Source: Mesorhizobium sp. ZC-5 (GTDB taxonomy: Bacteria > Pseudomonadota > Alphaproteobacteria > Rhizobiales > Rhizobiaceae). From it: a DNA stretch of 64,000 nucleotides. A program made the translations under genes and the position numbers. This document shows, piece after piece, positions 1 to 8,369 of the stretch (the stretch's first letter is position 1; each line of letters opens with the position of its first letter). The notes beneath the pieces were generated by a model that did not search any database, was not told the DNA's origin, and saw nothing but the letters and a program-made list of their open reading frames with translations. Location: the NCBI RefSeq assembly GCF_025753855.1, contig NZ_JAOWPT010000011.1, positions 149,354-213,353 on the forward strand, given 5' to 3'.

Positions 1-118
1 TGAAATCGCGGACAGGGAGCGGGCTGCCGGCCACACGCTCGGCCAGCTCGGCCAGGGCGACGAGCACAACCGCGATGCGCCTGAGCGCTTGCCTGTGATC
101 CTCCATCGTCCAGTCCAT
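1..118 (-). CDS. Hypothetical protein, N-terminal part only
   Basis: The first 39 codons of a leftward gene that runs off the left edge. The ATG at 118 is preceded by a strong GGAGGGG ribosome binding site. The visible protein begins MDWTMEDHRQALRRIAVV and continues as an amphipathic Ala/Leu/Val-rich helix. I do not recognise a family. The good ribosome site and the frame staying open to the edge support a real gene, but nothing can be said about its function. Confidence 0.5.
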   Translation of the reverse strand, partial: MDWTMEDHRQALRRIAVVLVALAELAERVAGSPLPVRDF

Positions 119-633
119 CAACCCCTCCAACCAGTTCGGAGAGCATTATGCGCGCGTTGGCCGAGACGTGGATAAAGCCGAGGAAAACATTCCTGGCGCC
201 TGCTGACAAAGCGACCAAATTCGCACGAGATCATCCGCCACTACGGGCTGGACGGCCGTGTAGCCGTTCAGAGATCGTGGTCCAGCGGCAACCGATATGA
301 TGCTACGACCGACCGCCTTGTCGCCAGCGTTGTCCGCGAGTGCTGACTGGGCACGAGACTTGAGTCTGGAAAATCATCCGGAGCTTTTGCATCCGCTCAA
401 GCATTGGAGCCGGATCCGAATCCAAGATGCGATCCTGATCAACCAGAAACGCTCGTTAGGCGTGATCTCGTGGTCACGAATATTGGCGATTTGGCCCCAG
501 CCTTCGGCGGATAGACGCCGCGAAAGCGGTCCAGTCGGACAGCATGTCGTGGGGACGCCATGCGCCCTTTGTGGATGTCGTTCAATAGCGGAAAAATCCC
601 CAAACCCTTGCCCAGCAACAAAAACCGTGCTTA
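119..633. other. Intergenic stretch without a convincing gene
   Basis: About 515 bases separate the partial gene at the left edge from the operator of the Rieske gene. Several open frames of 50-150 codons exist on both strands, but none combines a ribosome site, a domain and neighbour-like codon use. The rightward 50-codon frame starting at 146 is the neatest but resembles nothing I know. The stretch may be decayed coding DNA. I see no repeat or RNA gene in it. Confidence 0.4.
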
Positions 634-653
634 TATTGAATGAACATTCAATA
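634..653. promoter_or_regulatory. TetR-type operator upstream of the Rieske gene
   Basis: An inverted repeat TATTGAATG-AA-CATTCAATA with 9-bp perfect arms and a 2-bp centre. It ends 10 bases before the ATG of the Rieske oxygenase, so a bound repressor would block the promoter or early transcript. The core TTGAA-N6-TTCAA recurs at 3457-3472 and 9228-9243, the two other divergent promoter regions of this block. BetI-type TetR regulators bind similar TTGAA/TTCAA palindromes, and a BetI-like gene lies at 7653-8369. That the protein binds here is inferred. Confidence 0.7.
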
Positions 654-663
654 AGTAAGAGCC

Positions 664-1869
664 ATGAAGATGAACCGGCACGTTCGCGATGTGGCGGTCC
701 CAAACGATTGGGATCGCAGGGGTTTGCCGGGCTGGTGCTACCATAGCCCGGCCCTGCTCGAGGTCGAAAAGGAGCACGTTTTCCGCAACCACTGGCAGAT
801 CGCCTGCCATGTGTCGGACGTGCCTGACCGCGGAAATTACCTGACCATGGACGTGGTCGGCGAACGCGCGCTGATCGTGCGCGGCGCCGACGGCGTCGTG
901 CGCGCCTTCCACAACATCTGCCGCCATCGCGGCTCCCGGGTCGTCGCCGACGAAAAGGGCACCTGCAAAAACGCGCTGGTCTGCCCGTTCCACGGCTGGG
1001 TCTACAATCTCGACGGCACGCTGAGGGGTGCTGCGCGCCCTCGCTCCTTCCCCGATCTCGACAAGACCGAATTCGGCCTGATGCCGCTCGACCTCGAAAT
1101 CTGGATGGGACTGATCTTCGTGCGCTTCCGCAAGGGGCCGCAGCCGTCGGTGGCCGAACTCATGGCGCCGTTCGAGGCCGAAATCGCCAACTACCGCGTC
1201 GCCGACATGGTGCCGACTACGGGCATCTGGTCGCACACCTCGCCGGTCAACTGGAAATCCGTGCGCGACGTCGACAACGAGGGCTATCACGTTGCGATGG
1301 CGCATCCCGCCCTGCAGGATCTCTACGGCGCGACCTATTTCGACGAGCCGTTCGTCAACGGCGTATCGCGGTCTTTCGCCACCTACAACCCGCATGCCGG
1401 GCGGCGCTGGAGCGTGAAGAACTATGTCAAGCTGGCACCCGAGCCGACAAACCTGCCGGAGAACCTGCGCAAGGCGTGGGTCTATTACGGCCTGTTTCCG
1501 AACGGCGCCCTGGCGCTGATGCCGGAATCGATCCAGTTCTACCAGGAGTTCCCGCTGTCGACCGGCGAAACCATGTTGCGCGGCGCGGTCTACCGCTATG
1601 CCGACGAGAGCCGCGAGCAGGCCGCGGCGCGCTATCTTGCCTATCGCATCGACCGCGAGACGCTGGAGGAAGACGTCCAGCTCACCATCTGGTCGAACGA
1701 ATCCATGCTGTCGGAATCCTTCTCGGGCTTCTACCTGTCCGATCTCGAATATGGGGTGCGCACCCACCACGACCACCTGCGCAAGCTGGTACCGGTCGTC
1801 GGGCTCGACACCGCGCCCGACGAGAAGGATATTTGGAATTTGAACGAGGCGCTGAGATCGCAAGCTTAA
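664..1869 (+). CDS. Rieske non-heme iron oxygenase, quaternary-amine type
   Basis: Oxygenase component of an aromatic-ring-hydroxylating-type system, 401 residues. The Rieske [2Fe-2S] ligands are C86-x-H88 and C107-x2-H110. The mononuclear iron ligands H209 and H214 follow, with E206 three residues before the first histidine. Ring-hydroxylating members usually have aspartate at that bridging position. Glutamate is described for the carnitine oxygenase CntA and its relatives, which oxidise N-methyl or quaternary ammonium groups. Together with a BetI-like regulator, a GcvT-like protein and a PotABCD importer this points to N-demethylation or C-N cleavage of a methylated amine. No ferredoxin reductase partner is encoded nearby. 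A second ATG lies at 670. Confidence 0.85.
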   Translation: MKMNRHVRDVAVPNDWDRRGLPGWCYHSPALLEVEKEHVFRNHWQIACHVSDVPDRGNYLTMDVVGERALIVRGADGVVRAFHNICRHRGSRVVADEKGTCKNALVCPFHGWVYNLDGTLRGAARPRSFPDLDKTEFGLMPLDLEIWMGLIFVRFRKGPQPSVAELMAPFEAEIANYRVADMVPTTGIWSHTSPVNWKSVRDVDNEGYHVAMAHPALQDLYGATYFDEPFVNGVSRSFATYNPHAGRRWSVKNYVKLAPEPTNLPENLRKAWVYYGLFPNGALALMPESIQFYQEFPLSTGETMLRGAVYRYADESREQAAARYLAYRIDRETLEEDVQLTIWSNESMLSESFSGFYLSDLEYGVRTHHDHLRKLVPVVGLDTAPDEKDIWNLNEALRSQA

Positions 1870-1871
1870 AT

Positions 1872-1941
1872 ATAGCGAGTAGCGACAGATCAACGGAATC
1901 GATCAGGCGCAAGGTTTTTTTATCTATTCGCTACTCGCTAT
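1872..1941. repeat. 14-bp perfect inverted repeat between convergent genes
   Basis: ATAGCGAGTAGCGA (1872-1885) is exactly complementary to TCGCTACTCGCTAT (1928-1941), separated by 42 bases that include a run of seven T. It lies between the stop codons of the Rieske gene and the convergent aminotransferase gene. It could fold as a long hairpin terminating both transcripts, or be a short dispersed intergenic repeat, since the right arm runs on into a further TCGC-type unit. The sequence alone cannot decide. Confidence 0.55.
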
Positions 1942-1947
1942 TCGCTT

Positions 1948-3375
1948 CTATCCCCTCCACACCCCTTCCCGCCGCAAATCCTCCATCGTCCGCGAAATAC
2001 CCTCGTGCAGGATGCCGACCATGTCGTCGATCTGCTGCTTGGTGATGATCAGCGGCGGCGACATCACGCACATGTTGATCAGCGGCCGCACCAGAAGGCC
2101 GAGCTCGTGGCAATGCGCGTCGATGCGTTTTCCGACATCCTTGTCGAGTTGCAGGGGATCCCGGCTCTCGCGGTCGGCGACGCATTCCACGCAACCCATC
2201 AGGCCGGCGCCGCGCACCTCGCCGACCAGCGGCAGTTCTTCCAGCGTCTTCAGCTGCGCCTGGAAATACGGCGCGACCTTGCGGGCATGATCGAGCACGC
2301 CACCTTCCAGCAGGTCGAGATTCTTCAATGCCACCGCGCAGCCGACCGGGTGACTGGTGTAGGTCAGCCCGTGGCCGAACATCGCGTCCGGGTGGTTGGA
2401 GCGCCGCAATTCTTCCATCAGACGCGCCGAGATCACCACACCGCCGAGCGGGAAATAGCCCGAAGTGACGCCCTTGGCGAAGGTGATCATGTCGGGTTCG
2501 ATGCCGAACACCTCTTCCGATGCAAAGACATGGCCGAGACGACCGAAGGCGGTCACCACCTCGTCGGAGACGTAGAGAATATCGTTCTGCCGGCAGATCT
2601 CGCGTATCCGCTTCAGGTAGCCGTCCGGCGGCACGATGACGCCGCCGGAAGCCTGCACCGGCTCGCCGACGAAGGCGCCGATCCTGTCGGCGCCGACCCG
2701 GGCGACGGTGTCGCGGAATTCATCGACCAGGAAATCCGCGAACGCTTCGACGCTCAGGCCAGCCGGCCGGCGAAACGGGTTCGGCGACGACAGCTTGACG
2801 ATCAGCTCGTCGGCGCCGTCCATCCAGTCGCGGTCGCGCGGCCGGCCGTTCAGCGATGCGGAAAGATAGGTCGAGCCGTGATAGGCGCCGCCGCGGCTCA
2901 GGATCAGCTTCTTTTCCGGGCGGCCGCGCACATTGTTGTAGAACTGCATGAAGCGCAGCGCCGTCTCCACAGCCGACGAACCGCCGGTGGTGAAGAATAC
3001 GTGGTCGAGATCACCCGGCGCGTAAGCCGCGATGCGCTGCGCGAGTTCCGCCGACGGCGCGTTCATCGTGTACCATGGCGTGTTGTAGGACAGCGCCATC
3101 GCCTGGTCGTACATTACCCGGGCGAGCTCCTCGCGGCGGTGGCCGACATTGACGCACCACATGCCGGCCGGCCCGTCGATCAGCTGCTTGCCGTCGCCGT
3201 CGGTGATGTAGATGCCCTCGCCTTCGCCGATCAGCGCGCGTGCCTCCGTTCCAATGGAGCCGGCAAGCGGCCAGGGCTGCACCAGATGCCGCTTGGCGCG
3301 TTCGACCGCATCGCCGCTTTCCGCCCGCGCGGAAGGCGCATTCGCACCGGTTCTGGTCTCTCTTAGTGCCGCCAT
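1948..3375 (-). CDS. Class III PLP-dependent aminotransferase
   Basis: An omega-aminotransferase of 475 residues, related to beta-alanine:pyruvate and putrescine transaminases. It moves a terminal amino group to pyruvate or another keto acid with pyridoxal phosphate. The fold type I landmarks are present: GGSSAVETAL around residue 131, D271 in SDEVVTAFGRLG, and the Schiff-base lysine K301 in FAKGVTSGY. The ATG at 3375 has a GAGGTG ribosome site. It is divergent from the ABC permease genes and shares the operator at 3457-3472. It could deaminate the amine left after demethylation by the neighbouring enzymes. The substrate is not evident. Confidence 0.85.
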   Translation of the reverse strand: MAALRETRTGANAPSARAESGDAVERAKRHLVQPWPLAGSIGTEARALIGEGEGIYITDGDGKQLIDGPAGMWCVNVGHRREELARVMYDQAMALSYNTPWYTMNAPSAELAQRIAAYAPGDLDHVFFTTGGSSAVETALRFMQFYNNVRGRPEKKLILSRGGAYHGSTYLSASLNGRPRDRDWMDGADELIVKLSSPNPFRRPAGLSVEAFADFLVDEFRDTVARVGADRIGAFVGEPVQASGGVIVPPDGYLKRIREICRQNDILYVSDEVVTAFGRLGHVFASEEVFGIEPDMITFAKGVTSGYFPLGGVVISARLMEELRRSNHPDAMFGHGLTYTSHPVGCAVALKNLDLLEGGVLDHARKVAPYFQAQLKTLEELPLVGEVRGAGLMGCVECVADRESRDPLQLDKDVGKRIDAHCHELGLLVRPLINMCVMSPPLIITKQQIDDMVGILHEGISRTMEDLRREGVWRG

Positions 3376-3456
3376 GGGATCACCTCGTATTTCGCTCGCC
3401 TGCTTGGAATTTCCGAACGCCGGCCAGCCCGCTAAACACGCCTTGCTGAGCTTATT

Positions 3457-3472
3457 TTGAATGTCCGTTCAA
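3457..3472. promoter_or_regulatory. TetR-type operator between aminotransferase and ABC genes
   Basis: TTGAATGTCCGTTCAA, matching the core TTGAA-N6-TTCAA seen at 636-651 and 9228-9243. It lies 82 bases upstream of the leftward aminotransferase ATG and 160 bases upstream of the likely start of the rightward permease gene, so it can control both directions. Assignment to the BetI-like regulator at 7653-8369 is inferred from the shared pattern. Confidence 0.65.
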
Positions 3473-3631
3473 TCAATATCACAGAAATAGCGCTTGATTT
3501 CAATCGCCGTATGCGCTCATGATGAAGAAAGTCGGCAGCCAACGGGAACTGGCGAACCGGCACCGTTCAATGGGATGCTGCATGGCGGAACTCTCAGCAC
3601 GTGGGATCGAGCCCGCACCCGGAGCCCTGCA

Positions 3632-4549
3632 ATGACGGCGGCTGCAGAAGGTTCGCCGCCCTTGCGCGCAACGCGCAGCCGCGGCGGCCCTCTTCTGCAA
3701 TCCGAACAGGCGCAGGGCATGGCCCTGATCAGTCCGACCTTCCTCTACGCCCTCGTCTTGCTCGCCGTGCCGATCCTGGTGGTCATCGCCCATAGTTTCT
3801 GGACGCAGAACTACCTCACCATCGACCGCACCTTCACGCTCGAGAATTACCGGGTGACGCTGACGGAGCCGATCTACCGCGATCTCCTGTTCCGCTCGCT
3901 CTACATCTCGCTGGTGGTCAGCTTCGTCACGGTGATCCTGGCCTATCCGATCGCCTACTTCATCTCGTTCCATGGCGGCAGCCGCAAGAATCTGTGGCTG
4001 TTCCTGATCACCATCCCGTTCTGGACGAGCTATCTGCTCCGGGTGATGTCGTGGAAGGTCATCCTCGGTTATGGCGGCGTCCTGAATTCGGGCCTGATGG
4101 GCCTCGGCGTCATCGACGAACCCTCGACCGCCTTCCTCTACAACACCACCGCCGTCATCATCACGCTGACCCATGCCTGGGCGGCCTTCGCCATCCTGCC
4201 GATCTTCGTCTCGCTGGAAAAGGTCGACCGCACGCTCTTGGAAGCGGCCACCGACCTCGGCGATGGGCCGATCCGCCGTTTCCTGCGCATCACCTTGCCG
4301 CTGTCGATGCCCGGCGTCATTTCCGCACTGATGATCGTCATGATCCCGACGGTCGGCGACTACGTGACGCCGCGTCTGGTCGGCGGCAAGGATGGTGTCA
4401 TGATCGCCAACGCCATCCAGGCGCAGTTCGGCAAGGCCTCCAACTGGCCGCTCGGTGCCGCGCTTTCGGTGACCACCATGGTGATCGTCACGGCGATGGC
4501 CGGCATCACCGTCTTCATCCTGCGATGGGCCGCGAGGCGCGCGCGATGA
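3632..4549 (+). CDS. ABC transporter permease, PotB-like
   Basis: Inner-membrane permease of the spermidine/putrescine (Pot) class of amine importers, 305 residues from the chosen start. The first hydrophobic segment begins near ALISPTFLYALVLLAVPILV. The EAA loop that contacts the ATPase reads LEAATDLGDGPIRRFLRITL. The frame is open from 3494, but the ATG at 3632 has GGAG seven bases upstream and gives a normal length. Its stop overlaps the ATG of the second permease (ATGA). With the neighbouring permease, ATPase and binding protein it makes a complete importer, probably for the amine degraded by this block. Confidence 0.85.
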   Translation: MTAAAEGSPPLRATRSRGGPLLQSEQAQGMALISPTFLYALVLLAVPILVVIAHSFWTQNYLTIDRTFTLENYRVTLTEPIYRDLLFRSLYISLVVSFVTVILAYPIAYFISFHGGSRKNLWLFLITIPFWTSYLLRVMSWKVILGYGGVLNSGLMGLGVIDEPSTAFLYNTTAVIITLTHAWAAFAILPIFVSLEKVDRTLLEAATDLGDGPIRRFLRITLPLSMPGVISALMIVMIPTVGDYVTPRLVGGKDGVMIANAIQAQFGKASNWPLGAALSVTTMVIVTAMAGITVFILRWAARRAR

Positions 4550-5367
4550 CCGCCGTCCGCAGGCTGCTGACCAACTGGCTGCCGGTCTACGCGGCGCTCT
4601 ATATCGGATTTCTCTATCTGCCGATCCTGCTCCTGCCGGTGTTCTCCTTCAACACCTCGGCGATCCCGAAATTCCCGCTCACCGGGCTGACGCTGAAATG
4701 GTACGAAAGCCTGCCCAACACGCCGGCGCTGCTCGACGCAGCCTGGAACAGCCTGGTCGTCGGCGTGGCGGCATCCATCGTCAGCACCATGCTCGGCATC
4801 TGCGCCGCGCGCGCCATGACCCGCTACCGCTTTGCCGGGCAGCGCGCGGTGAGCGGGCTGATCATGGCGCCCTTGGTGCTGCCCGAAATCATCGTCGCGG
4901 TATCGCTGCTTTTGGTGCTGCTGCAGCTCGGCCTCAGCCTGTCCCTGTTCACCGTGGTGCTCGGCCATGTGCTGATCTGCGTGCCGTACTCGGTCACGGT
5001 GCTGATCTCCGGCTTCGAGGGTTTCGACCGCAGCCTGGAGGAGGCGTCCGCCGATCTCGGCGAAACCGCCTTTGGCACCTTCCGCCGGGTGACGCTTCCG
5101 ATGGTGGCGCCGGCGATCATTTCGAGCCTGCTCGTGTCCTTCACCATCTCGCTCGATGAGTTCATCATGGCGTTCTTCCTCACCGGCACCGATCCGACAT
5201 TGCCTGTCTACATCTGGGGCCAGTTGCGTTTCGCGGCGAAACTTCCCGGCGTGCTGGCGCTCGGCACGCTGCTGCTGGTCGGTTCGTTCATTCTCCTCAC
5301 CTTCGCCGAAATCATGCGGCGGCGCGCGACACGCCGTACCCAGAACGCAGGGGGTGCCTTTGTCTGA
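4546..5367 (+). CDS. ABC transporter permease, PotC-like
   Basis: Second membrane subunit of the Pot-type importer, 273 residues. Several hydrophobic segments are visible and the EAA loop reads LEEASADLGETAFGTFRRVT. The ATG at 4546 overlaps the stop of the upstream permease by four bases, and the stop is overlapped by the ATPase start, so the three genes are probably translationally coupled. Confidence 0.87.
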   Translation: MTAVRRLLTNWLPVYAALYIGFLYLPILLLPVFSFNTSAIPKFPLTGLTLKWYESLPNTPALLDAAWNSLVVGVAASIVSTMLGICAARAMTRYRFAGQRAVSGLIMAPLVLPEIIVAVSLLLVLLQLGLSLSLFTVVLGHVLICVPYSVTVLISGFEGFDRSLEEASADLGETAFGTFRRVTLPMVAPAIISSLLVSFTISLDEFIMAFFLTGTDPTLPVYIWGQLRFAAKLPGVLALGTLLLVGSFILLTFAEIMRRRATRRTQNAGGAFV

Positions 5368-6448
5368 CAGGCCGATGATCGAGATTGCCGGCGTCACCCG
5401 CAGCTACGGGGCCTTCAAGGCGCTGGACGATACCTCATTGAGCATCCGCGAGGGCGAGTTCTTCTCGCTGCTTGGCCCTTCCGGCTGCGGCAAGACCACG
5501 CTGCTCCGGATGATCGCCGGTTTCGATACCCCCACCAGCGGCAGCATCGCCATCGACGGCCAGCCGATGGATGGCATCGCCGCCAATCGCCGACCCACCA
5601 ACATGGTGTTCCAGAGCTACGCGATCTTCCCCCATCTCAACGTCGCGCAGAATGTCGCTTACGGGCTGAAGCGCCTGCGGCTCGACGCCGGCGAAGAAAA
5701 GCGCCGCGTCGAGGAGGCCCTGGCGCAGGTATCGCTCTCGGGCCTCGGCAGCCGCGGCGCCACCGAACTCTCGGGCGGCCAGCGCCAGCGTGTCGCACTC
5801 GCCCGCGCGCTCGTGATGCGGCCGAAGGTGCTGCTGCTCGACGAGCCGCTTTCGGCGCTCGACAAGAAGCTGCGCGAGCAGATGCAGGTGGAGTTGCGCC
5901 GGCTGCAACAGGCGGTCGGCATCACCTTCGTACTGGTCACCCACGACCAGTACGAGGCGCTTGCCATGTCGGACCGCATCGCCGTGATGTTCGGCGGCAG
6001 GATCGCGCAGGTCGCGGCACCCAAGGAAATCTACCAGCGCCCCGTCAACCGGCAGGTCGCCGATTTCCTTGGCGGCATGAATTTCGTCAAGGCCGAGATC
6101 GTCGAGGAGAGCGGCGCTTCGATCATCGTCGAGACCCACGGTTTCGGCCGCGTGAAGACCGACAAGCCGCAGGCCTTCGTGCGCAACGGCAAGGCAGCGA
6201 CCCTCGGCATCCGGCCGGAACGTCTGCGTGTCCTGTGGGACGACGCCACCAGCAGTCACCAGGTCACCGGCAAGGTGGTCGACCGCCATTACTTCGGCGA
6301 GATAACCCACCTGATCGTCGAGGTTCCCGGCCTTGAAAAGCCGCTGTCGGTTTCGGAGACAAACAATTTCGGCGCCGACGACATCCCGGTCGGCGCCGCG
6401 ATCCGGCTCGCCTACGATCCGGATGCCCTGGTTGCCATGGCGGATTGA
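5360..6448 (+). CDS. ABC transporter ATP-binding protein, PotA-like
   Basis: ATPase of the Pot-type importer, about 362 residues. It has Walker A GPSGCGKT (39-46), Q-loop VFQSYAIFPH, signature LSGGQ (137-141), Walker B LLLDEP and a switch histidine in LVTHDQ. A C-terminal TOBE-like region follows (residues about 270-360). The likely start is a TTG at 5360, five bases after AGGGGG and overlapping the permease stop. An ATG at 5375 is the alternative. It is convergent with the binding-protein gene on the other strand. Confidence 0.87.
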   Translation: MSDRPMIEIAGVTRSYGAFKALDDTSLSIREGEFFSLLGPSGCGKTTLLRMIAGFDTPTSGSIAIDGQPMDGIAANRRPTNMVFQSYAIFPHLNVAQNVAYGLKRLRLDAGEEKRRVEEALAQVSLSGLGSRGATELSGGQRQRVALARALVMRPKVLLLDEPLSALDKKLREQMQVELRRLQQAVGITFVLVTHDQYEALAMSDRIAVMFGGRIAQVAAPKEIYQRPVNRQVADFLGGMNFVKAEIVEESGASIIVETHGFGRVKTDKPQAFVRNGKAATLGIRPERLRVLWDDATSSHQVTGKVVDRHYFGEITHLIVEVPGLEKPLSVSETNNFGADDIPVGAAIRLAYDPDALVAMAD

Positions 6449-6453
6449 AACGA

Positions 6454-6477
6454 TGCATCTCCCCGACGGGAGATGCA
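6454..6477. terminator. Hairpin between convergent ATPase and binding-protein genes
   Basis: TGCATCTCCC and GGGAGATGCA form a perfect 10-bp stem with a four-base loop, a few bases after the ATPase stop and before the convergent binding-protein stop at 6547. There is no clear T-tract, so it may terminate poorly or act as an mRNA 3' end block for both transcripts. Confidence 0.6.
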
Positions 6478-6546
6478 AACCGCAGTAACTGGTTGGACAG
6501 GTGAGGCCGACAAGCGTCCTCACCTCATCCTGAGCTTGCCGAAGGA

Positions 6547-7623
6547 TCAATACCCCGATTTGATCTTCTCGAACTCGGCGATCATCTTCTGCTTGAGTTC
6601 GCTCGGCACGGGCGACTGGAACAGCGTCTTGTCGACGAACTTGTCGACGTCGGCATAACCCTGTGCTGCGACCACGGCCGGATCGATCGCCGCCATGCTC
6701 TTGGCGTCGGCATGGCCATAGCCCCAATCCGACAGCAGGAAGCTCGCCACCTCCGGTGCGTTGATCGCGTTCAGGTAGTCGTAGGCTTTGTCGGCATTGC
6801 CCGGCGCGCCCTTGAGGCGGACGTAACCACAGACCCAGGTTGACAAGCCTTCTGCCGTATCGCGCGTCGATTTGATCGGCGCGCCGGCAAGCGCCGATTG
6901 CACCGCCGCGTCGTTCCACGCCCAGGCGAGATCGACCTCGCCGCCGCTCATCGCCTGCACGATCTCGGTGTTGTCGGTCCAGTAGAGACGAACGTTCTTG
7001 TGCACCTCGCGCAAGAAAGCGGAGGCCTCGGCAAACTGCGCGTCGGTCATTTGCGTCCAGTCCTTTAGCCCGATGGCGAGCGAGGCAAGCGCATAGGCGT
7101 CGTCGACATTGTCGCCGATCGAAACACGGTCCTTGAACTTCGGGTCGGCCAGCGATTTCAGCGACTTGATGTCCGCCGGATCGACCTTCTCCGAATTGTA
7201 GGTCAAAAGGGTGTTGCCCCAGTCCCAGGGCATGAACCAGGCCGTGCCGTCGGCCGTGGTGGCCAGGTCCTTCATCGCCATGATGGCGGGGTTCATATCC
7301 TTCCAGCCTTCGATCTTGGAGGTGTCCAGCGGCTCCAGCAGACCCGCCTCGCGCCACTTGACCACGCTCTGAGAGCAGGGATGGGCAAGGTCGGTCTTGA
7401 AGCCGGAGCGGATCTTCTGGAAGGCTTCCTCCTCGTCGCCGAAGAAGGTGAATGTCGGCGAATCGCCATTCTTTGAAATATAGCCCGGGTGGAACTCCGG
7501 TGCCTCGTAGCCGGACCAGTCGAATACCGTCAGTTCCGCATCTTCGGCGAATGCCATGGGCGCCACCGAAGCCGAAAGCGCGACCGTCAAGACCAATACC
7601 GTTCGTCTGTTGATTCCTCTCAT
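6547..7623 (-). CDS. Periplasmic substrate-binding protein, PotD-like
   Basis: Extracellular solute-binding protein of the polyamine/amine type, 358 residues, delivering ligand to the permease-ATPase encoded convergently at 3632-6448. The signal peptide is at the N-terminus (MRGINRRTVLVLTVALSASV, then APMAFA before the mature part). The mature part starts with LTVFDWSGYE, as in PotD relatives. The ATG at 7623 has GGGAG eight bases upstream. The frame is open to 7785, but this start fits the signal peptide. It is the third gene of the leftward run methyltransferase-TetR-binding protein, so the importer is split over two strands. Confidence 0.85.
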   Translation of the reverse strand: MRGINRRTVLVLTVALSASVAPMAFAEDAELTVFDWSGYEAPEFHPGYISKNGDSPTFTFFGDEEEAFQKIRSGFKTDLAHPCSQSVVKWREAGLLEPLDTSKIEGWKDMNPAIMAMKDLATTADGTAWFMPWDWGNTLLTYNSEKVDPADIKSLKSLADPKFKDRVSIGDNVDDAYALASLAIGLKDWTQMTDAQFAEASAFLREVHKNVRLYWTDNTEIVQAMSGGEVDLAWAWNDAAVQSALAGAPIKSTRDTAEGLSTWVCGYVRLKGAPGNADKAYDYLNAINAPEVASFLLSDWGYGHADAKSMAAIDPAVVAAQGYADVDKFVDKTLFQSPVPSELKQKMIAEFEKIKSGY

Positions 7624-7652
7624 TTCAAGTGCTCCCTGTTCTTGTTGATTGC

Positions 7653-8369
7653 CTATCCCACATTTCGTTCGCTGCGGGTTTGCCCCGGATAGTGCTTGGG
7701 GAATGCCAGGGAGAGAAACTCGAAAGCCGCCTGAAGGGCGGATTCCCGCGTCACGTCCTCGGTTCCCATCATCAGCCTCAGCCACAGCCCTTCCAGCATG
7801 GCGCTCAACGCCAGGGCCGTCCCCTGAGGATCAAAATCGTAGCCGGCCTCTTCCTTCAATTTCCGGCAGAGATCGATGAAGACATTCTGGTAGGCCGCAT
7901 CCCGAGCCCCGCAGAGAGCCTGATAGGTGGGCCGCGACTTGGCCTCGCCCCAGAAGGCGCACCATGCGGCGAGCTTGCGCTTGTTGGATATCGACCGATC
8001 GAAATCGGCGGCAACCAGCGCACGAAGCTGGCGCGCCGGATCGTCGCCGGCTTTCAGCAGGGCGGCGCGCCAATGTGCCGAATATTCGTCGTACATATGC
8101 TGCAGCGTAGCGACGAGCAGCTTTTCCTTGCTCTCGAAATGGAAATTCACGATGCCGCGCGACAACCCTGCCCCGTCAGCGACATCAGCCATGGTGGTTT
8201 CGGAATAGCCGCGCTTGGCAAGGGAATCGATCGTCGCTTCGATCAGTTGCAGCCGCCTGACCTCCTTGGAGGCCTTGCGGCCGCGCTTCTCGTTGTCCTG
8301 GGCGGCCTCTTTCGGCAATGCCGATTTCATGAGCGTATCCATCTTCAGCACCGCCGGACGGGGACTCAT
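7653..8369 (-). CDS. TetR family repressor, BetI-like
   Basis: Transcriptional repressor of 238 residues. The DNA-binding helix-turn-helix covers roughly residues 38-85 ([20 protein letters not shown]). The C-terminal ligand domain carries patterns seen in BetI, such as the AWCAFWGEA and [10 protein letters not shown] segments. BetI represses choline/betaine genes in response to choline. The start overlaps the methyltransferase stop (ATGA). Three TTGAA-N6-TTCAA palindromes near 634, 3457 and 9228 are its likely operators; the last one controls its own operon. The inducer is unknown, probably the amine or an oxidation product. Confidence 0.85.
   Translation of the reverse strand: MSPRPAVLKMDTLMKSALPKEAAQDNEKRGRKASKEVRRLQLIEATIDSLAKRGYSETTMADVADGAGLSRGIVNFHFESKEKLLVATLQHMYDEYSAHWRAALLKAGDDPARQLRALVAADFDRSISNKRKLAAWCAFWGEAKSRPTYQALCGARDAAYQNVFIDLCRKLKEEAGYDFDPQGTALALSAMLEGLWLRLMMGTEDVTRESALQAAFEFLSLAFPKHYPGQTRSERNVG

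Noticed and set aside
374-703. Possible transposase or integrase remnant on the leftward strand
   Set aside because: No recognisable catalytic motif in any frame; the resemblance was too vague to report as a pseudogene.
631-1893. 420-codon antisense frame across the Rieske gene
   Set aside because: It is the mirror of a gene with full Rieske motifs and has no domain or ribosome site.
2005-3366. 453-codon rightward frame inside the aminotransferase gene
   Set aside because: The opposite strand encodes a complete class III aminotransferase; the frame reads as low-complexity His/Arg-rich shadow.
6526-6550. Sequence CCTCATCCTGAGC...CGAAGGAT resembling a dispersed extragenic repeat
   Set aside because: Only one copy is in the window and it overlaps the stop codon of the binding-protein gene; a repeat cannot be claimed from this alone.
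5435-7357. 640-codon antisense frame over the ATPase and binding-protein region
   Set aside because: It crosses two recognised genes and the hairpin between them without any domain of its own.
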